Source of the DNA: Amoebophrya sp. AT5.2
Lineage: Eukaryota; Sar; Dinophyceae; Syndiniales; Amoebophryaceae
Assembly: GCA_005223375.1 (NCBI GenBank)
Contig: RXOD01003817.1
Coordinates: 1 to 56,044 of the forward strand
Direction of reading: 5' to 3'
DNA: 56,044 nucleotides
Shown piece by piece: positions 11,428 through 21,549 of the stretch. The first letter of the stretch is position 1, and each line of letters starts with the position of its first letter. The notes under the pieces were generated by a model that was not told where the DNA came from, made no database searches, and saw nothing but the letters and a program-made list of their open reading frames with translations. Made by a program: the position numbers and the translations under genes.

Positions 11428-12604
11428 TTTTCTGCCTACTTGAGTAGATGCTTCGGTAAGTGAATCTTTCGAGATGTATGAGGAGGAACCTTATCTTTCA
11501 GTCGTTCTTGTACTTGTTTCTTCAGAACTTGATGATATACGAACTCTCAGATCCGCTTCCGCAATCCAATGACTATGTATGTCGCGAAGCGAAGTATCGG
11601 CTTTCTATTCATGTGGGGTTGCTACTCGATCTTGATTTTTTACTCGATTAGATTTAGATTGACATTGGGGTGGCTGCATTTACTCTTTTCGTGATACTTG
11701 GTGAGGAGCGCACTTCAACCTCCTGGGAGATCAACAAAAATTTGGCCTCCATCTGTCCTTCTATTCATCACATCTGCTCTCCTTCTCTCTTCTCTCTTCC
11801 CTCATACACATTCATACATCACAAACGCTCTACAGAAAGCAACACCTCTGGAAAACAGCAACAGCATCAAACGGAAAGATCGACGTCGACATCAGTTGCT
11901 TGAAGCAGAGGAGGGACTGCAGATATATTGGAGTAAAACCTCATCTGAAGAAGCTGCGACATACAAACAAAGTGTTCCATAGACGACGTTGGATCTTGTT
12001 GCGTGAAAAGGAACTCGAAATCAGATGACAAGGTTTTTGCAATGAATCGGATTCAGGTCGTAAGCGGTCGTCTGATATTCATGCATGTCTTTCCATCAGT
12101 CCAACACGAACAAGCTTGCGCCGCTGTCCGTGTCCGTCGGTCGAAGAAAATGAAAAAGTTGAGGTCAACAATGTGGAAGCGAACGACGAATGCAGCACAG
12201 GCGGCAGTATCTTGCGCTTGCCGTTCTACTTTTACTACTACCTCCGCATGTTTGCAGCCACAGCGCGGGCATTTACTGTATCTTCGCTAGCGAGTCGCAA
12301 CCCCTTGTCCTGCATCTGCGCTCTGTTCGTAATCCGATCCATTTCGAATTCGATTCCCAGCACAGCACCTCCGCCTCGTGTAGTACTGACTCGCCCCTGT
12401 CAGCTAGTATTTTTGTTCCCCTTCCTCGTCCACCGCAATTTCCCATTTACTATCCAATGCATACATGGATGTAGTGCTCGACAAAAAAACCTCATCATCT
12501 CCCGCAGAGCCGGCCGCGAGTCGGCGTCGTCCACATCATCGTCCTCCGCTCTCGATACCTTCACCACCAAGACCTTCAGCGCCCGGCGCCCCTTTCCTGC
12601 TCTG
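11428..12604. other. Intergenic, no gene seen
   Basis: About 1.2 kb between the Tudor-thioredoxin gene and the dynein light chain. A C/T-rich run lies on the plus strand at about 11760-11810. Plus-strand frames of up to 164 residues across 12116-12610 have no recognisable domain and lie opposite the expected 3' UTR, so I do not call them. Confidence 0.35.
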
Positions 12605-12955
12605 TTATAGCGCCAATCCGAAGACTTGGATGATGACGTACATGGTCTTGTTCTCCCACCGGAAGGTGAGGTTGCCGTCTGTCGCCTGCTCCCAGAAACA
12701 CGTGGAGGAGACGTGGATGCCCGCGCCGTTCTTCTGCACGACGTTCGTTGACACGATGAACTTGAAGCCCTGGCTCATCTGCTGCAGCTTGTCGAGGATT
12801 TCCGTGTTGATCTTCTCGATCCAAGTTTGTACCAGCTTAGGGTCGTACTCCACCTCCGTGCCGGATGACTGGTTTCCCACCACCATCGAAACGGCCTCCT
12901 TCACGATCTTGTTCGCCTCGTCCTTCAACTGCGAAAACGTCTGGATATCCGCCAT
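12605..12955 (-). CDS. DYNLT: Dynein light chain, Tctex type
   Basis: A single exon coding 116 residues, the usual length for the family. The ATG at 12955 (MADIQTFSQ) gives the canonical short N-terminus; the frame stays open 22 codons upstream, but without an ATG. Family landmarks are visible: an N-terminal amphipathic helix pair (VKEAVSMVV and VQTWIEKINTEILDKL), then beta strands FKFIVSTNVVQKNGAG, STCFWEQATDGNLTFRWEN and MYVIIQVFGLAL at the C-terminus. These proteins are dimeric light chains on the dynein intermediate chain and serve in cytoplasmic transport or in axonemal arms. The sequence alone does not say which; the FWEQATDG core fits DYNLT1/3-type chains. Confidence 0.95.
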   Translation of the reverse strand: MADIQTFSQLKDEANKIVKEAVSMVVGNQSSGTEVEYDPKLVQTWIEKINTEILDKLQQMSQGFKFIVSTNVVQKNGAGIHVSSTCFWEQATDGNLTFRWENKTMYVIIQVFGLAL

Positions 12956-14090
12956 TTTCAACAATTTCGTTTGTTCCTCTCTATGGTGCTGTTCTTGCTC
13001 CTGGGCTACTTGTTTCCTCAACTACTGAAGCCACTCCCTATTGGGGTACCTACTGATCTTCGTGTTGCCGTCTAGGCCTATCAAAATTCCGCTAGACGTA
13101 GATTTGAGAAGACGACAATTCCGGAATGGTCCGGAGCGCCTCAGTGGTCCCGGGCAGAGACGACAACGGAACGACCACACGCACAACCCCAAGTGAAACT
13201 ACAATTACGGCGCTGTATTGCTATGTATCCTTGGATTTGGAAAGTCAATGATTAATAAACTGCGCGAAAAGCTTTGATGCAAAAACTACTTTCGTTGTTG
13301 TTGGTGGTCTGTTTTTATGTGGGGTGTAGGGGTCTGAATGTCAATCGTGCTCCTGTCATGCCAATTGATGATTACGTCGGAGCTACATCCAAGCCTCGTC
13401 GAAAAACGTGGACATCTTCTTGTTCTTTGCTAATGCTACCGCTACAAAAGTTGTCGCATACTAAACTTACTTAATATTTTCTTCGTCCACGACCGAAAAT
13501 AGCACGGGAAACAGTCCTTATCTCCGAGTGTTGATGAAGGCAGTTGTTTGGCATTTCCGAATTCGACTTCGATGCAACTCTGCGATGCGATTTCCGATCT
13601 TGAGGTGCAATGAACACCCGAATTCCAGAACGCAAAGGGGCCGGCTTGCGGTGGTTGCGAAGCGTCTTATTGTTCGTTTGCTGTCGATCTGGTTCTCTTG
13701 CACTTGCTGCTTTTTCTCGAAAATAAATGAAATACGTATTAGATGAGGTAGGAAACCAAAGACAGCGCAAGTTTTGCTTTCAAAACATCTCCGATCTCCG
13801 GAACAAAGACAACCGAATCCGAATGACATTCAGAGCAGATGGCGAAAGAGATGACTCCGCTCCTTCTGATAGTTCGGGCGGATTCTTTGAAGGATGAAGC
13901 GTAAGAAGGGAGTCTGTCCCTGAAATTGCTTCGACGGTCATCAACATGTACATGGGCTCTATTTTTATACGACTCCACGTCCGCGAGCACCAGGCTGAGT
14001 GGTGCCACATTCCTGCTGTTTTTTCCGCTTGATTCCTTGCTGTGTTTGTGCCCCGTTCCCCGACACCGACTCCTGTGAATGTTTGTATAA
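12956..14090. other. Intergenic, no supported gene
   Basis: About 1.1 kb. The plus strand has a 65-codon ATG frame at 13277-13474 whose first 20 residues look like a signal peptide; it is antisense to all neighbours and has no homology I recognise. Minus-strand frames of 76-190 residues between 13739 and 14311 partly overlap the next gene out of frame and are shadows. Confidence 0.35.
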
Positions 14091-17000
14091 TCAGTTCCCT
14101 TCTTCGCTTTCATCCAGCCGCATAGCCTTTTGAAATTTCTGGAAAACAGTAGTCGCCCGCCGTGGAAACTCCGGGTTCTTGTCTGGATGCAGGCACCATT
14201 GCAAGTAGCGCATAAATTTCCTCGCCACTCTCTTGTCCTCGTTCGCCGGCGAAGCTGCGCTGCCCTTGGCGTTCTTGTCGACTGACTTCTCCGGTTTCCC
14301 GAGGTCGACAAGTACTTTCGGATGCAGCTTGTATTTTACCCATTTACTCCCAGAAGCTTCCCAGAAACTCCTTGCGTTCTTTGAAAGCTGCGCGACGAAG
14401 ATTCGGATACTTACCGCCGCAGTGAACTTTTCAATAATGCGGAACAGGGCAGCCTGAACGAGCTCACGACTTTCATTCTCACTCAACTTCCCGCCTGGTC
14501 GTCCACTACCGGCGCCCGAGCCCGTGGTCCCCGACGACGTGGCGCCGCGCTTACTATTTTTATTCCGCTCTTCCCAAAGTTTGTCCAGTGTGTTTTGCCA
14601 ATTTTTCAAGCATGTCTGCAGGTCCCCCTCGTCACCGCAGCTGCTCGTCGTGCCGTTCGCCGGGGCGGCCGCGGCGCTGGAAGATGCAGATGAAGCCGCT
14701 GCGCAGCCGGGAGTTCTCGCCCCCAATGACGGACGACGCACCGAAGCGCAAGAGGCAGAGACGGACGGGCGGCGATGTGAATCGGAGCCAGGAAGGTTTA
14801 CGTCGCTCGAGCGCCGACGGAAAAGGTGTTCCTCGAATAGTTTCTCCACCGTCGCGAGCCCATCGTCTGGCGGTCGGTAGCGGGGGTCTTGCTCGACTTT
14901 CTTCAGGGCTTTCTTCCGGGCGTCTTCAGTGAATCCGCGATATTTTTCTTGGCACAGGAATGCCTTTAGTTCTTCCTTCGACGCGAATAAGGTGCGCCGC
15001 GCTGCAGGAAGAACTTTATCGCTGGAAACTGGAGGCTGAGGCGCGTCGACGGGTGTTGACTCAACAACGTTTTCTGTCTTAATCGCCTTCGGCGCCACTG
15101 CCGAAGAAGCGGGGACAGCGTCAGCGGTATCGTGATCTCCTGGCGCCAGATCCGCTTTCGGAAGCTGCTCGACGGGATCGATCTTCACTCTCGGCGGGGT
15201 CGGCACAGAAGTTTTACCCACCGCGGCCCCCGAAGATGCGGAGGGGGAGGCAGGCGCAACAGAGAGCGCAGCGACGTACGACGCCGGCGCCCCTATTTTC
15301 GGACGCTTCGCGCGATGAACTACACTTGAGCCGGACGCCGGAGAACTTTCATCCCCCGCTTCATGACTTGTGCTGTGTGCTGCTCGCCGTCGCGTCAGTG
15401 GCTGTGGGACGGCCTTGTCGTCGTTTTCGTGCACGTGCTCGTGATGTTGTGCGCCTAGTACGTCAGTCAGCAGCACCGGAGAGCCGGACGAAGGCTGCTC
15501 GCGTTTCACTTCGACCGCTGGCAAGCAAGGTGCTCGTGTGCCCTTGACCAGAAACGACGGGCATGGCGCCGGGGACGAGTCTGCGTTTTTTGGTTCCGCC
15601 ACGTCTTCGAACGGCAAGTCCGCCTTCGAAAGCATCTGTGGCGCACAACCAGCGACCGACGGCTCCCGCCGCACCTCCTCCGCTGGCGGGGCTTTCTTCG
15701 TCGTCAAATTCTTGCGCAGTTGTTTCGCTGTCAGCTTCTTTGGTGCTGCCTTGCTCTTCACCCCTGCTGCTGCAGACACAAAGCAGGAAGATCCAAGTCC
15801 AACTGCAGACGCAGACCTTGTAGAATTTCCATCTGCGCGCTGCTCTTCTTTCACTTTCTTCACCCCTACTTCTGATTGTGGCTGATGTCTCGCCAGCTCG
15901 CTTCTTTCACCGCTGCCTGCCGCCTTCCCCTGCGCCGCCCGCCCTCCACTGCTTGTCTGTCTCGTCAACGGAGAGGACGGAGTCTGCTCGTGCTTCACAG
16001 CAACTGCAGTTTTCGCATTCGCTCCTGCCTCTCCGTCTTCCTTTTGGGCGGAGTTTGAACACGCAAAGGCCGGAGCTTGCCGCAGGTTGTCTGGTTGCTC
16101 TGGACACGGCAGCGAACAGACCTCTTCAGCGCGGCCCATCTCTGAGACGACGCCAAGCTGCTCCTGCTTTATCGCGACGGCTTTTTTTAGCGGCCCTGCA
16201 CCAGCCTCTTTTCCTCCACTTCCTGCTGCTTCTGCTAGTGCCGGAGAACTACTTTTTGATCGGGATGCTGGGGGAGCCAGCGCCAGGCCCGCCCCCTGAC
16301 CATCGTCGTTGGAAGCCTTGTTCTTCTCCAACGTCTCTCCCTCTCCCGGCGCCCTTTCGCCACTACTTTCATGCTTAGAGACCCCAGCTGCGAGTAATTG
16401 GTCCACAATTTCCTTCTTCAGCTTTGCAGTCTTCCTTGCGGGGTCGTAGTAGAGCACGCCGCGTGTGCGACACATTTGCAGCAGCTCCGTCTTTTTCATC
16501 GCTTCAAGCTCCTCGCGCGTCAGTTTCGTCGTGTTAGAGGTGCTTGCTCCACCCGCTGCCGCGGAATCAAAGAGTACAGCCGCCGCGCGAACCGCTGCGG
16601 CTGCGCCCGCACCCGCTGGTGCTCCTACTACCTCTTTTCCTGTGCTTGCGCACGGCGCACTGGCAGGCGCGTTCTTGGATGATGATGTTCTGGCTGCAGC
16701 TGCAGCCGCTCTATCTATCTGGGAGACCTGCTCCATCTTATCCGGCTTCGGGGAGTAGAGCCGACCTACCGCCTCAGGCTTCGTATAATCCTGGCCACCC
16801 TCGAGATGATCGGAAAGCACTTCATCTTTCCGGCCGCTCATGGACAATGCTTCTCCCAACACCTCTCCCGCGGTCGCCGGAACCTGCTCCCGTGGGAGCG
16901 CCCCACCTGCGAGAGTTTTCCCGTCCGTGGTCTCTTTGACGAATTTCTCGAATCTCGAGGCTGCCGGAGGGGATGAATCACCATGGAGGAGATGAAGGCC

Positions 17001-20000
17001 TGTGGCGCCTGGGGCCGCAGCCGTCCTCGGAGCTGCACTTCGCAACGCCAGTTCTAGATCTCGTTCGCCTGCAGCCTGCAATCCCGAAACTGCAGCGCCA
17101 AAATCTATTTCCTCTTGCAAGATTGCGGGCGCGGTCGTCTGGTCGAGATCAACGTCTTTCCCGCTCCCGGACATCGACGGCTCAGGCTCAGTGGATAGTT
17201 TGACATCCATTTTGCTCTCGTCATCTTCAAAGCCGGCAGGTGAAGCAGTTGCGAAGGGCAAATCTTTTCGCAGCTCCACATCCTCCAGAGAAGGGGCCGC
17301 CTCAGGCCGGATTTTTCCCCTTCGATTCTCCGCGCCAGGTTCCAGTTCGGCAGCGGCAGCCCCCCCGGGGTCAACCAGGCTCAGCGACGGATCGCCGCCG
17401 TCTTCGACTCCGACGCCGCTGCAGCCGATCTGCTCAACTATGGCGGCCATAGAGCTGGATTTGGTTGTGGATGTGGATCTGGACTGGGCTAAAACATTGG
17501 AGCTGCAGTTGCCATTGTCTCGCACTCGCAGAGATCGTTCCTCACGCACCACATCCACCCCAGTGCCAATTCCCTCCGAGTCAACAGCCTCAGAGTCATG
17601 GTTCGCGTCGTCAGAGCGAGTGTCGATACGGACGCCGGTTCTTTCTGCCGGCGAGCCGCCCCCGGCATTTCCAGCTTCGTCCGGAAGCGAATCAGAAGCT
17701 TTTGCCTTGCCCCCTGTCTCCAGCAATGCAGCGACTTGCTCTTGCCCAGTAGATATGCGCGTGCATTTCATCTGCAACGGTTGCGCCGCATGTTCGCTGG
17801 TAACTTCTTCTTGCACCGCAATGCCAGCCGCTTCGAGTTTCACAGCCACCGGCCCCTGCTCTTTCGTCAAGCGTGCCTGCAGTTCCTCTGCCTGCTCGCT
17901 GAACCATATCCGATCGTGGAGCGACGCTTCCCGCATTGATGCCAACGGCACTCCGGCGCGGCACTTCCGCCATACTTCCGCGAGCTCCTCTGTTGAGGTC
18001 GCCGGCCAATAGTTCCACTCCTTAAAAAACGGGTTTCCAACCTCTTCGTCGGAATTCGGATCTAGATCCGGCACGCCTCCTGCTGCGTCGTGAGAGGCAC
18101 CTCCAGCGCCGCCCCGCTCTGTCGGATCATGACACGGGTCGCGAACTTGAACATCGGCGACAGGAGCCTCGTGCTCCTGATCGTGTCCCAGTCGGTCCTG
18201 CGCAACGCCGGGAAGCGCAGCGGCCTCCGCCTCGGGCTCGCCCTCATCACGAGCGCCGCTGACAAGCGGGCGAACAGCTAGCGCGGCTCCAGGAGGTGGA
18301 GACGGGGAGTTCGCAAGAGCGGAAGTTACGCTAGTCGGTTCCGGCTTCGCACCGTCTTCCGGCATCGGATGATCTCCGCCATCATCGGCAGCAGCGGCGC
18401 CGCGCGCGGTTCTTTCATGTTCTGCGGCCTTCGTCCTGGACTTCGACATCCTTTCATGATACGCTCGGAGTTTCGCCCTCGCCTGCGCGAGCTTCTCTTC
18501 ACAGGTGATCTCCCACGGGACTGCGACGTCGCTCTCTTTGCTCTCGTCAACAGCAGATTGCCGCTGGTCCCGCTGTCCGGCTTGTTCCTGTTCGACGTCC
18601 TTTTTTCCCGGAGAAGTAGGCGGAGGAAGCGCGGGCATTTGTTCCATTTGATCCAGAATCTCGTCTGAAGTGAGGTAGCAGCCCTCGTGCATCAACCCCT
18701 CGAGAAGCAGGTCCTCCTCCGTCGCGTCAAGTTGCAGCTTCGTCTCGTCCTCTTCTGGTGAACGCAGGCGCGAAGAACTACCTCCCGTTTCTACTTGATG
18801 CTGTTCCAGGGCCGCTGAGTAATTGTCTTCGTCTTGTTCCACCTGCTGTTGTCCAGGACAACCATCGCGATTCCCTGCATCAACCGCTTGTTCTGCAGCG
18901 CTAGAGTTTCCGCTTTCGGTACGAGCCGCTGCACACATATCCGACTTCATCTTTGGTTCGGCGGAGCATAAACCGCCCCCCGTGCCGTCCTTTTCGACTC
19001 GGTTAAGAAGAACGGGAGCGAGCCCGTCTCCGGCGCGAGTCGACACTTGAGGTTGAGGCGGCGCAGCGGGTCGCGCCCCCAGCTGCGGCGGTTTCTGAGA
19101 GGCACCCGTCGACGCCGGCAAGTTGGCCCCGTCATGGTCATAGAGCGACAACGGCTCGCAGCTAGGAGGGGAAAATGATGCACCCGATCCGGAAGCAGTC
19201 AGCTCCTGCGGCTGCCGCTGCGAAGCACTTGTTATATACGGAAGATCGGAGTTCTGGACGAGTCTTGCTTCGGGGGGCAGTCTTGCTCTCGGCGCAGTTG
19301 GAACCAAGGGTGGAGCAAACATCGGCGCGCCGGGTTGTGGCACCTTTGTCGAGGTAGACACGGGCGGCACCACAGGAGCGGGACGAGGAGGAGCAGCAAA
19401 ATGCGGCACCCCTGCCGCTTCGTTCGGCATTCCTGCGGATTGATCCCGCTCCAGTTTCAGATGCGCCGTTACATTTGCTCTGGGCGAGAAGGGGCTACTG
19501 TATTTAGTGCGGATCTCCTCCTTTGGGTCGATGCTGCCAGCGCCCCCTCGTCCGCCTGCTTCCTCTGCCACGTCCGGGCTGCTGCTGCTGCTAGTATGAT
19601 CTCCACACTTCTTTCCGAGCGGCGAGAAGGAGCTTGACTTCGGACAAACACAAAGACCCGCCGCCACCGTGGCCAATTTTTTGGGTTCGGGTTGGTCCCC
19701 ATTGTAGATAATACTCGACTCCTCTACGCCGTCTCGCTGCCTCGGAGTCCTCGGCGGAACAGGAACCACCTGCGTCGAAAACGATTGAGCAGGTGATTTG
19801 CTGCGACGTGTAGAATCTTGCGCCCGCTCCTCGCCCCGTCCCCGTCGGGAGGATCGGGAGCGCGCTGTGGCCCGTTCGCCATCGAACTGCGCGTGGCGGC
19901 TTCGCTCGGTGTCATGATGATGTAGGTGACGGGCGGGGTAATGGTGGCCATAGTAACTGCGGTCGTCATGATATCTTCGCGAAACGCCGACGCTGCTGCC

Positions 20001-20105
20001 CTGTGCTTGCGGTGGTGCTGGCGCTATCCACCCATCGGACCAACGCGAGGTGGCACCGTTGAAGGCGTCGTATGATCTGCTGTAACGGTTCTGGCACGAA
20101 GACAT
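14091..20105 (-). CDS. Giant SAP-domain protein with sumoylation-type motifs and J-like C-terminus
   Basis: A single 6-kb exon coding 2,004 residues from the ATG at 20105. Most is low complexity (Ala, Glu, Ser, Pro, Gly) and likely disordered; the first 60 residues are Arg/Tyr/His-rich. Near residues 1193-1240 is a SAP-type helix-extended loop-helix (LTREELEAMKKTELLQMCRT, then GVLYY and KKEIVDQLLAAG), a DNA/chromatin-binding module. At least seven psi-K-x-E motifs, plus one psi-K-x-D, surround it: LKLE, VKLE, IKQE, VKHE, VKEE, VKRE, IKTE and VKID. Near 1705-1765 is a helical Lys/Glu-rich segment, near 1828 another helix (LKNWQNTLDKLWEER), and the last 40 residues (YLQWCLHPDKNPEFPRR) resemble helices II-III of a J domain with its HPD motif, though the canonical helix I is not evident. 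A nuclear scaffold role is inferred. A 27-nt GTAAGT-to-CAG segment at 14388-14414 might be spliced in frame. Confidence 0.75.
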   Translation of the reverse strand: MSSCQNRYSRSYDAFNGATSRWSDGWIAPAPPQAQGSSVGVSRRYHDDRSYYGHHYPARHLHHHDTERSRHAQFDGERATARSRSSRRGRGEERAQDSTRRSKSPAQSFSTQVVPVPPRTPRQRDGVEESSIIYNGDQPEPKKLATVAAGLCVCPKSSSFSPLGKKCGDHTSSSSSPDVAEEAGGRGGAGSIDPKEEIRTKYSSPFSPRANVTAHLKLERDQSAGMPNEAAGVPHFAAPPRPAPVVPPVSTSTKVPQPGAPMFAPPLVPTAPRARLPPEARLVQNSDLPYITSASQRQPQELTASGSGASFSPPSCEPLSLYDHDGANLPASTGASQKPPQLGARPAAPPQPQVSTRAGDGLAPVLLNRVEKDGTGGGLCSAEPKMKSDMCAAARTESGNSSAAEQAVDAGNRDGCPGQQQVEQDEDNYSAALEQHQVETGGSSSRLRSPEEDETKLQLDATEEDLLLEGLMHEGCYLTSDEILDQMEQMPALPPPTSPGKKDVEQEQAGQRDQRQSAVDESKESDVAVPWEITCEEKLAQARAKLRAYHERMSKSRTKAAEHERTARGAAAADDGGDHPMPEDGAKPEPTSVTSALANSPSPPPGAALAVRPLVSGARDEGEPEAEAAALPGVAQDRLGHDQEHEAPVADVQVRDPCHDPTERGGAGGASHDAAGGVPDLDPNSDEEVGNPFFKEWNYWPATSTEELAEVWRKCRAGVPLASMREASLHDRIWFSEQAEELQARLTKEQGPVAVKLEAAGIAVQEEVTSEHAAQPLQMKCTRISTGQEQVAALLETGGKAKASDSLPDEAGNAGGGSPAERTGVRIDTRSDDANHDSEAVDSEGIGTGVDVVREERSLRVRDNGNCSSNVLAQSRSTSTTKSSSMAAIVEQIGCSGVGVEDGGDPSLSLVDPGGAAAAELEPGAENRRGKIRPEAAPSLEDVELRKDLPFATASPAGFEDDESKMDVKLSTEPEPSMSGSGKDVDLDQTTAPAILQEEIDFGAAVSGLQAAGERDLELALRSAAPRTAAAPGATGLHLLHGDSSPPAASRFEKFVKETTDGKTLAGGALPREQVPATAGEVLGEALSMSGRKDEVLSDHLEGGQDYTKPEAVGRLYSPKPDKMEQVSQIDRAAAAAARTSSSKNAPASAPCASTGKEVVGAPAGAGAAAAVRAAAVLFDSAAAGGASTSNTTKLTREELEAMKKTELLQMCRTRGVLYYDPARKTAKLKKEIVDQLLAAGVSKHESSGERAPGEGETLEKNKASNDDGQGAGLALAPPASRSKSSSPALAEAAGSGGKEAGAGPLKKAVAIKQEQLGVVSEMGRAEEVCSLPCPEQPDNLRQAPAFACSNSAQKEDGEAGANAKTAVAVKHEQTPSSPLTRQTSSGGRAAQGKAAGSGERSELARHQPQSEVGVKKVKEEQRADGNSTRSASAVGLGSSCFVSAAAGVKSKAAPKKLTAKQLRKNLTTKKAPPAEEVRREPSVAGCAPQMLSKADLPFEDVAEPKNADSSPAPCPSFLVKGTRAPCLPAVEVKREQPSSGSPVLLTDVLGAQHHEHVHENDDKAVPQPLTRRRAAHSTSHEAGDESSPASGSSVVHRAKRPKIGAPASYVAALSVAPASPSASSGAAVGKTSVPTPPRVKIDPVEQLPKADLAPGDHDTADAVPASSAVAPKAIKTENVVESTPVDAPQPPVSSDKVLPAARRTLFASKEELKAFLCQEKYRGFTEDARKKALKKVEQDPRYRPPDDGLATVEKLFEEHLFRRRSSDVNLPGSDSHRRPSVSASCASVRRPSLGARTPGCAAASSASSSAAAAPANGTTSSCGDEGDLQTCLKNWQNTLDKLWEERNKNSKRGATSSGTTGSGAGSGRPGGKLSENESRELVQAALFRIIEKFTAAVSIRIFVAQLSKNARSFWEASGSKWVKYKLHPKVLVDLGKPEKSVDKNAKGSAASPANEDKRVARKFMRYLQWCLHPDKNPEFPRRATTVFQKFQKAMRLDESEEGN

Positions 20106-21549
20106 TGGACGTCAACAGAGTGCAATCTTTCTACCTTCGTATTTTACGCGTACCCCCCTCGGAAAAGAGGCAGATAGAGTCATACAATACGATCAAATTT
20201 CCTCGGTATAGTTTCCGAATTTTGTCCCAACAATTCATTGCGTTATGCGATCAAGCAACGGAAATGAATCAAGACGCTACTCATAGTGCGCTTCACCTCT
20301 ACTGCAGTGCCCTATGTATCTCTATCTTTTTACATCGCGCCATAATGAGTGTCCTCATGAGCATGTTGCCAGAACTCGTGTTCGAGCTACCATCGCGATC
20401 GCTGTTGCCAAACATTTAGTCACAAAAAGGCGCTCGCGTCTTTCGCACGGAGTAGCAACGACAGCGAGCTGCTGAGAAGTTAGCCGTGATCTTGACGAGC
20501 CTGTGCATTTCATCTGGATCCGGCTCGATCATCGCATTTCCAACAACTCCGACAGCTGCCTGGGATCATCGGTCATGATCTCATTGATGTTGATGTTGAT
20601 CTTTTTCACGTTATCGACCTCGCTTGCTACGACCGCCCCAGAAGATGAAACATCCTTGCTCTTCCTCGCCACGACGAATAGTTACCTACGACCATTACCA
20701 GGTCTAGTTTGCGGGAATCATCGTCATCACGTCTGAGACCGATCACCTCAAGATCATAGTCGAAAAAAAGCAATATAATCCTGCGGGGCGTCTATTATCA
20801 TGTGGAAGACCACGGGAAACCGTCTCCGGCGTTCATGGAGGCGTCACCGACATCGTTCATGGAAGCATCGGCACTCGTTCAAAGCCATCGTAAACTAGCT
20901 TCGCCGCAGTCTGCGCCTTGCTCGCGATTGGTACTGGCCCCTACGAGACCAACGCATACGCATCAAATGGATTACACGGTGCCCCAATAACGTCAGTCTC
21001 AGTGTAGTTCGTTCACACTACCTCCAGCATCAAAATTTAAAGGGGTGTCTAGCTCCGATCGTGAAAGTAGAATCATCAGAAACTCGGCACAAAGTTTAAA
21101 TCTTATTTTTTATAGCATATCTGATTGGATAGAAGTGGTCAGGATCGTGACCCCCGCACGTCTTCAAGTCATGCAAAAATTTGGAGTTACAGAAAAACCC
21201 GCCTGCTCAAGTTCAAGAAGTTGTTGAATAGAAGAACCTAAGTATTTGTTTACCTGAAGCCAATTCGTCCCCTCGGCATCTCGTCCCGCTCGAAAGAGCT
21301 GAGGCGTTTGCTCTCCCACGAACATAATGAACAGAATGCTGCTGGCGGGTGATGTGATGAAGTACAGACTTGCAGTGAGTCGCACATGATCCTTTATTCA
21401 TTACTTAGTCTTAGTGCCGCTCGCATGATGAAGCAGCCAGTTGTATGCGCCCCACTACACATCGCCCCCCTCGGCGCTCTTCATACGTCTAGCTTTCACC
21501 TTCTACTCAAACAATTTAAGTATTCGTTTATTTTGGATGAACTCTAGCC
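20106..21549. other. Intergenic, no gene seen
   Basis: About 1.44 kb. Contains a short TTGATG-type repeat near 20581-20600 and only short frames. A minus-strand frame at 21164-21385 starts hydrophobic but has no context or domain support. Confidence 0.4.

Noticed and set aside
13277..13474. Plus-strand 65-codon frame with a signal-peptide-like start
   Set aside because: No homology, no context, opposite strand to every neighbour; a short hydrophobic start can occur by chance.
17002..18012. 336-codon plus-strand open frame
   Set aside because: It lies wholly opposite the 2,004-residue minus-strand gene and has only Ser/Arg/Pro-rich composition; a shadow of that gene.
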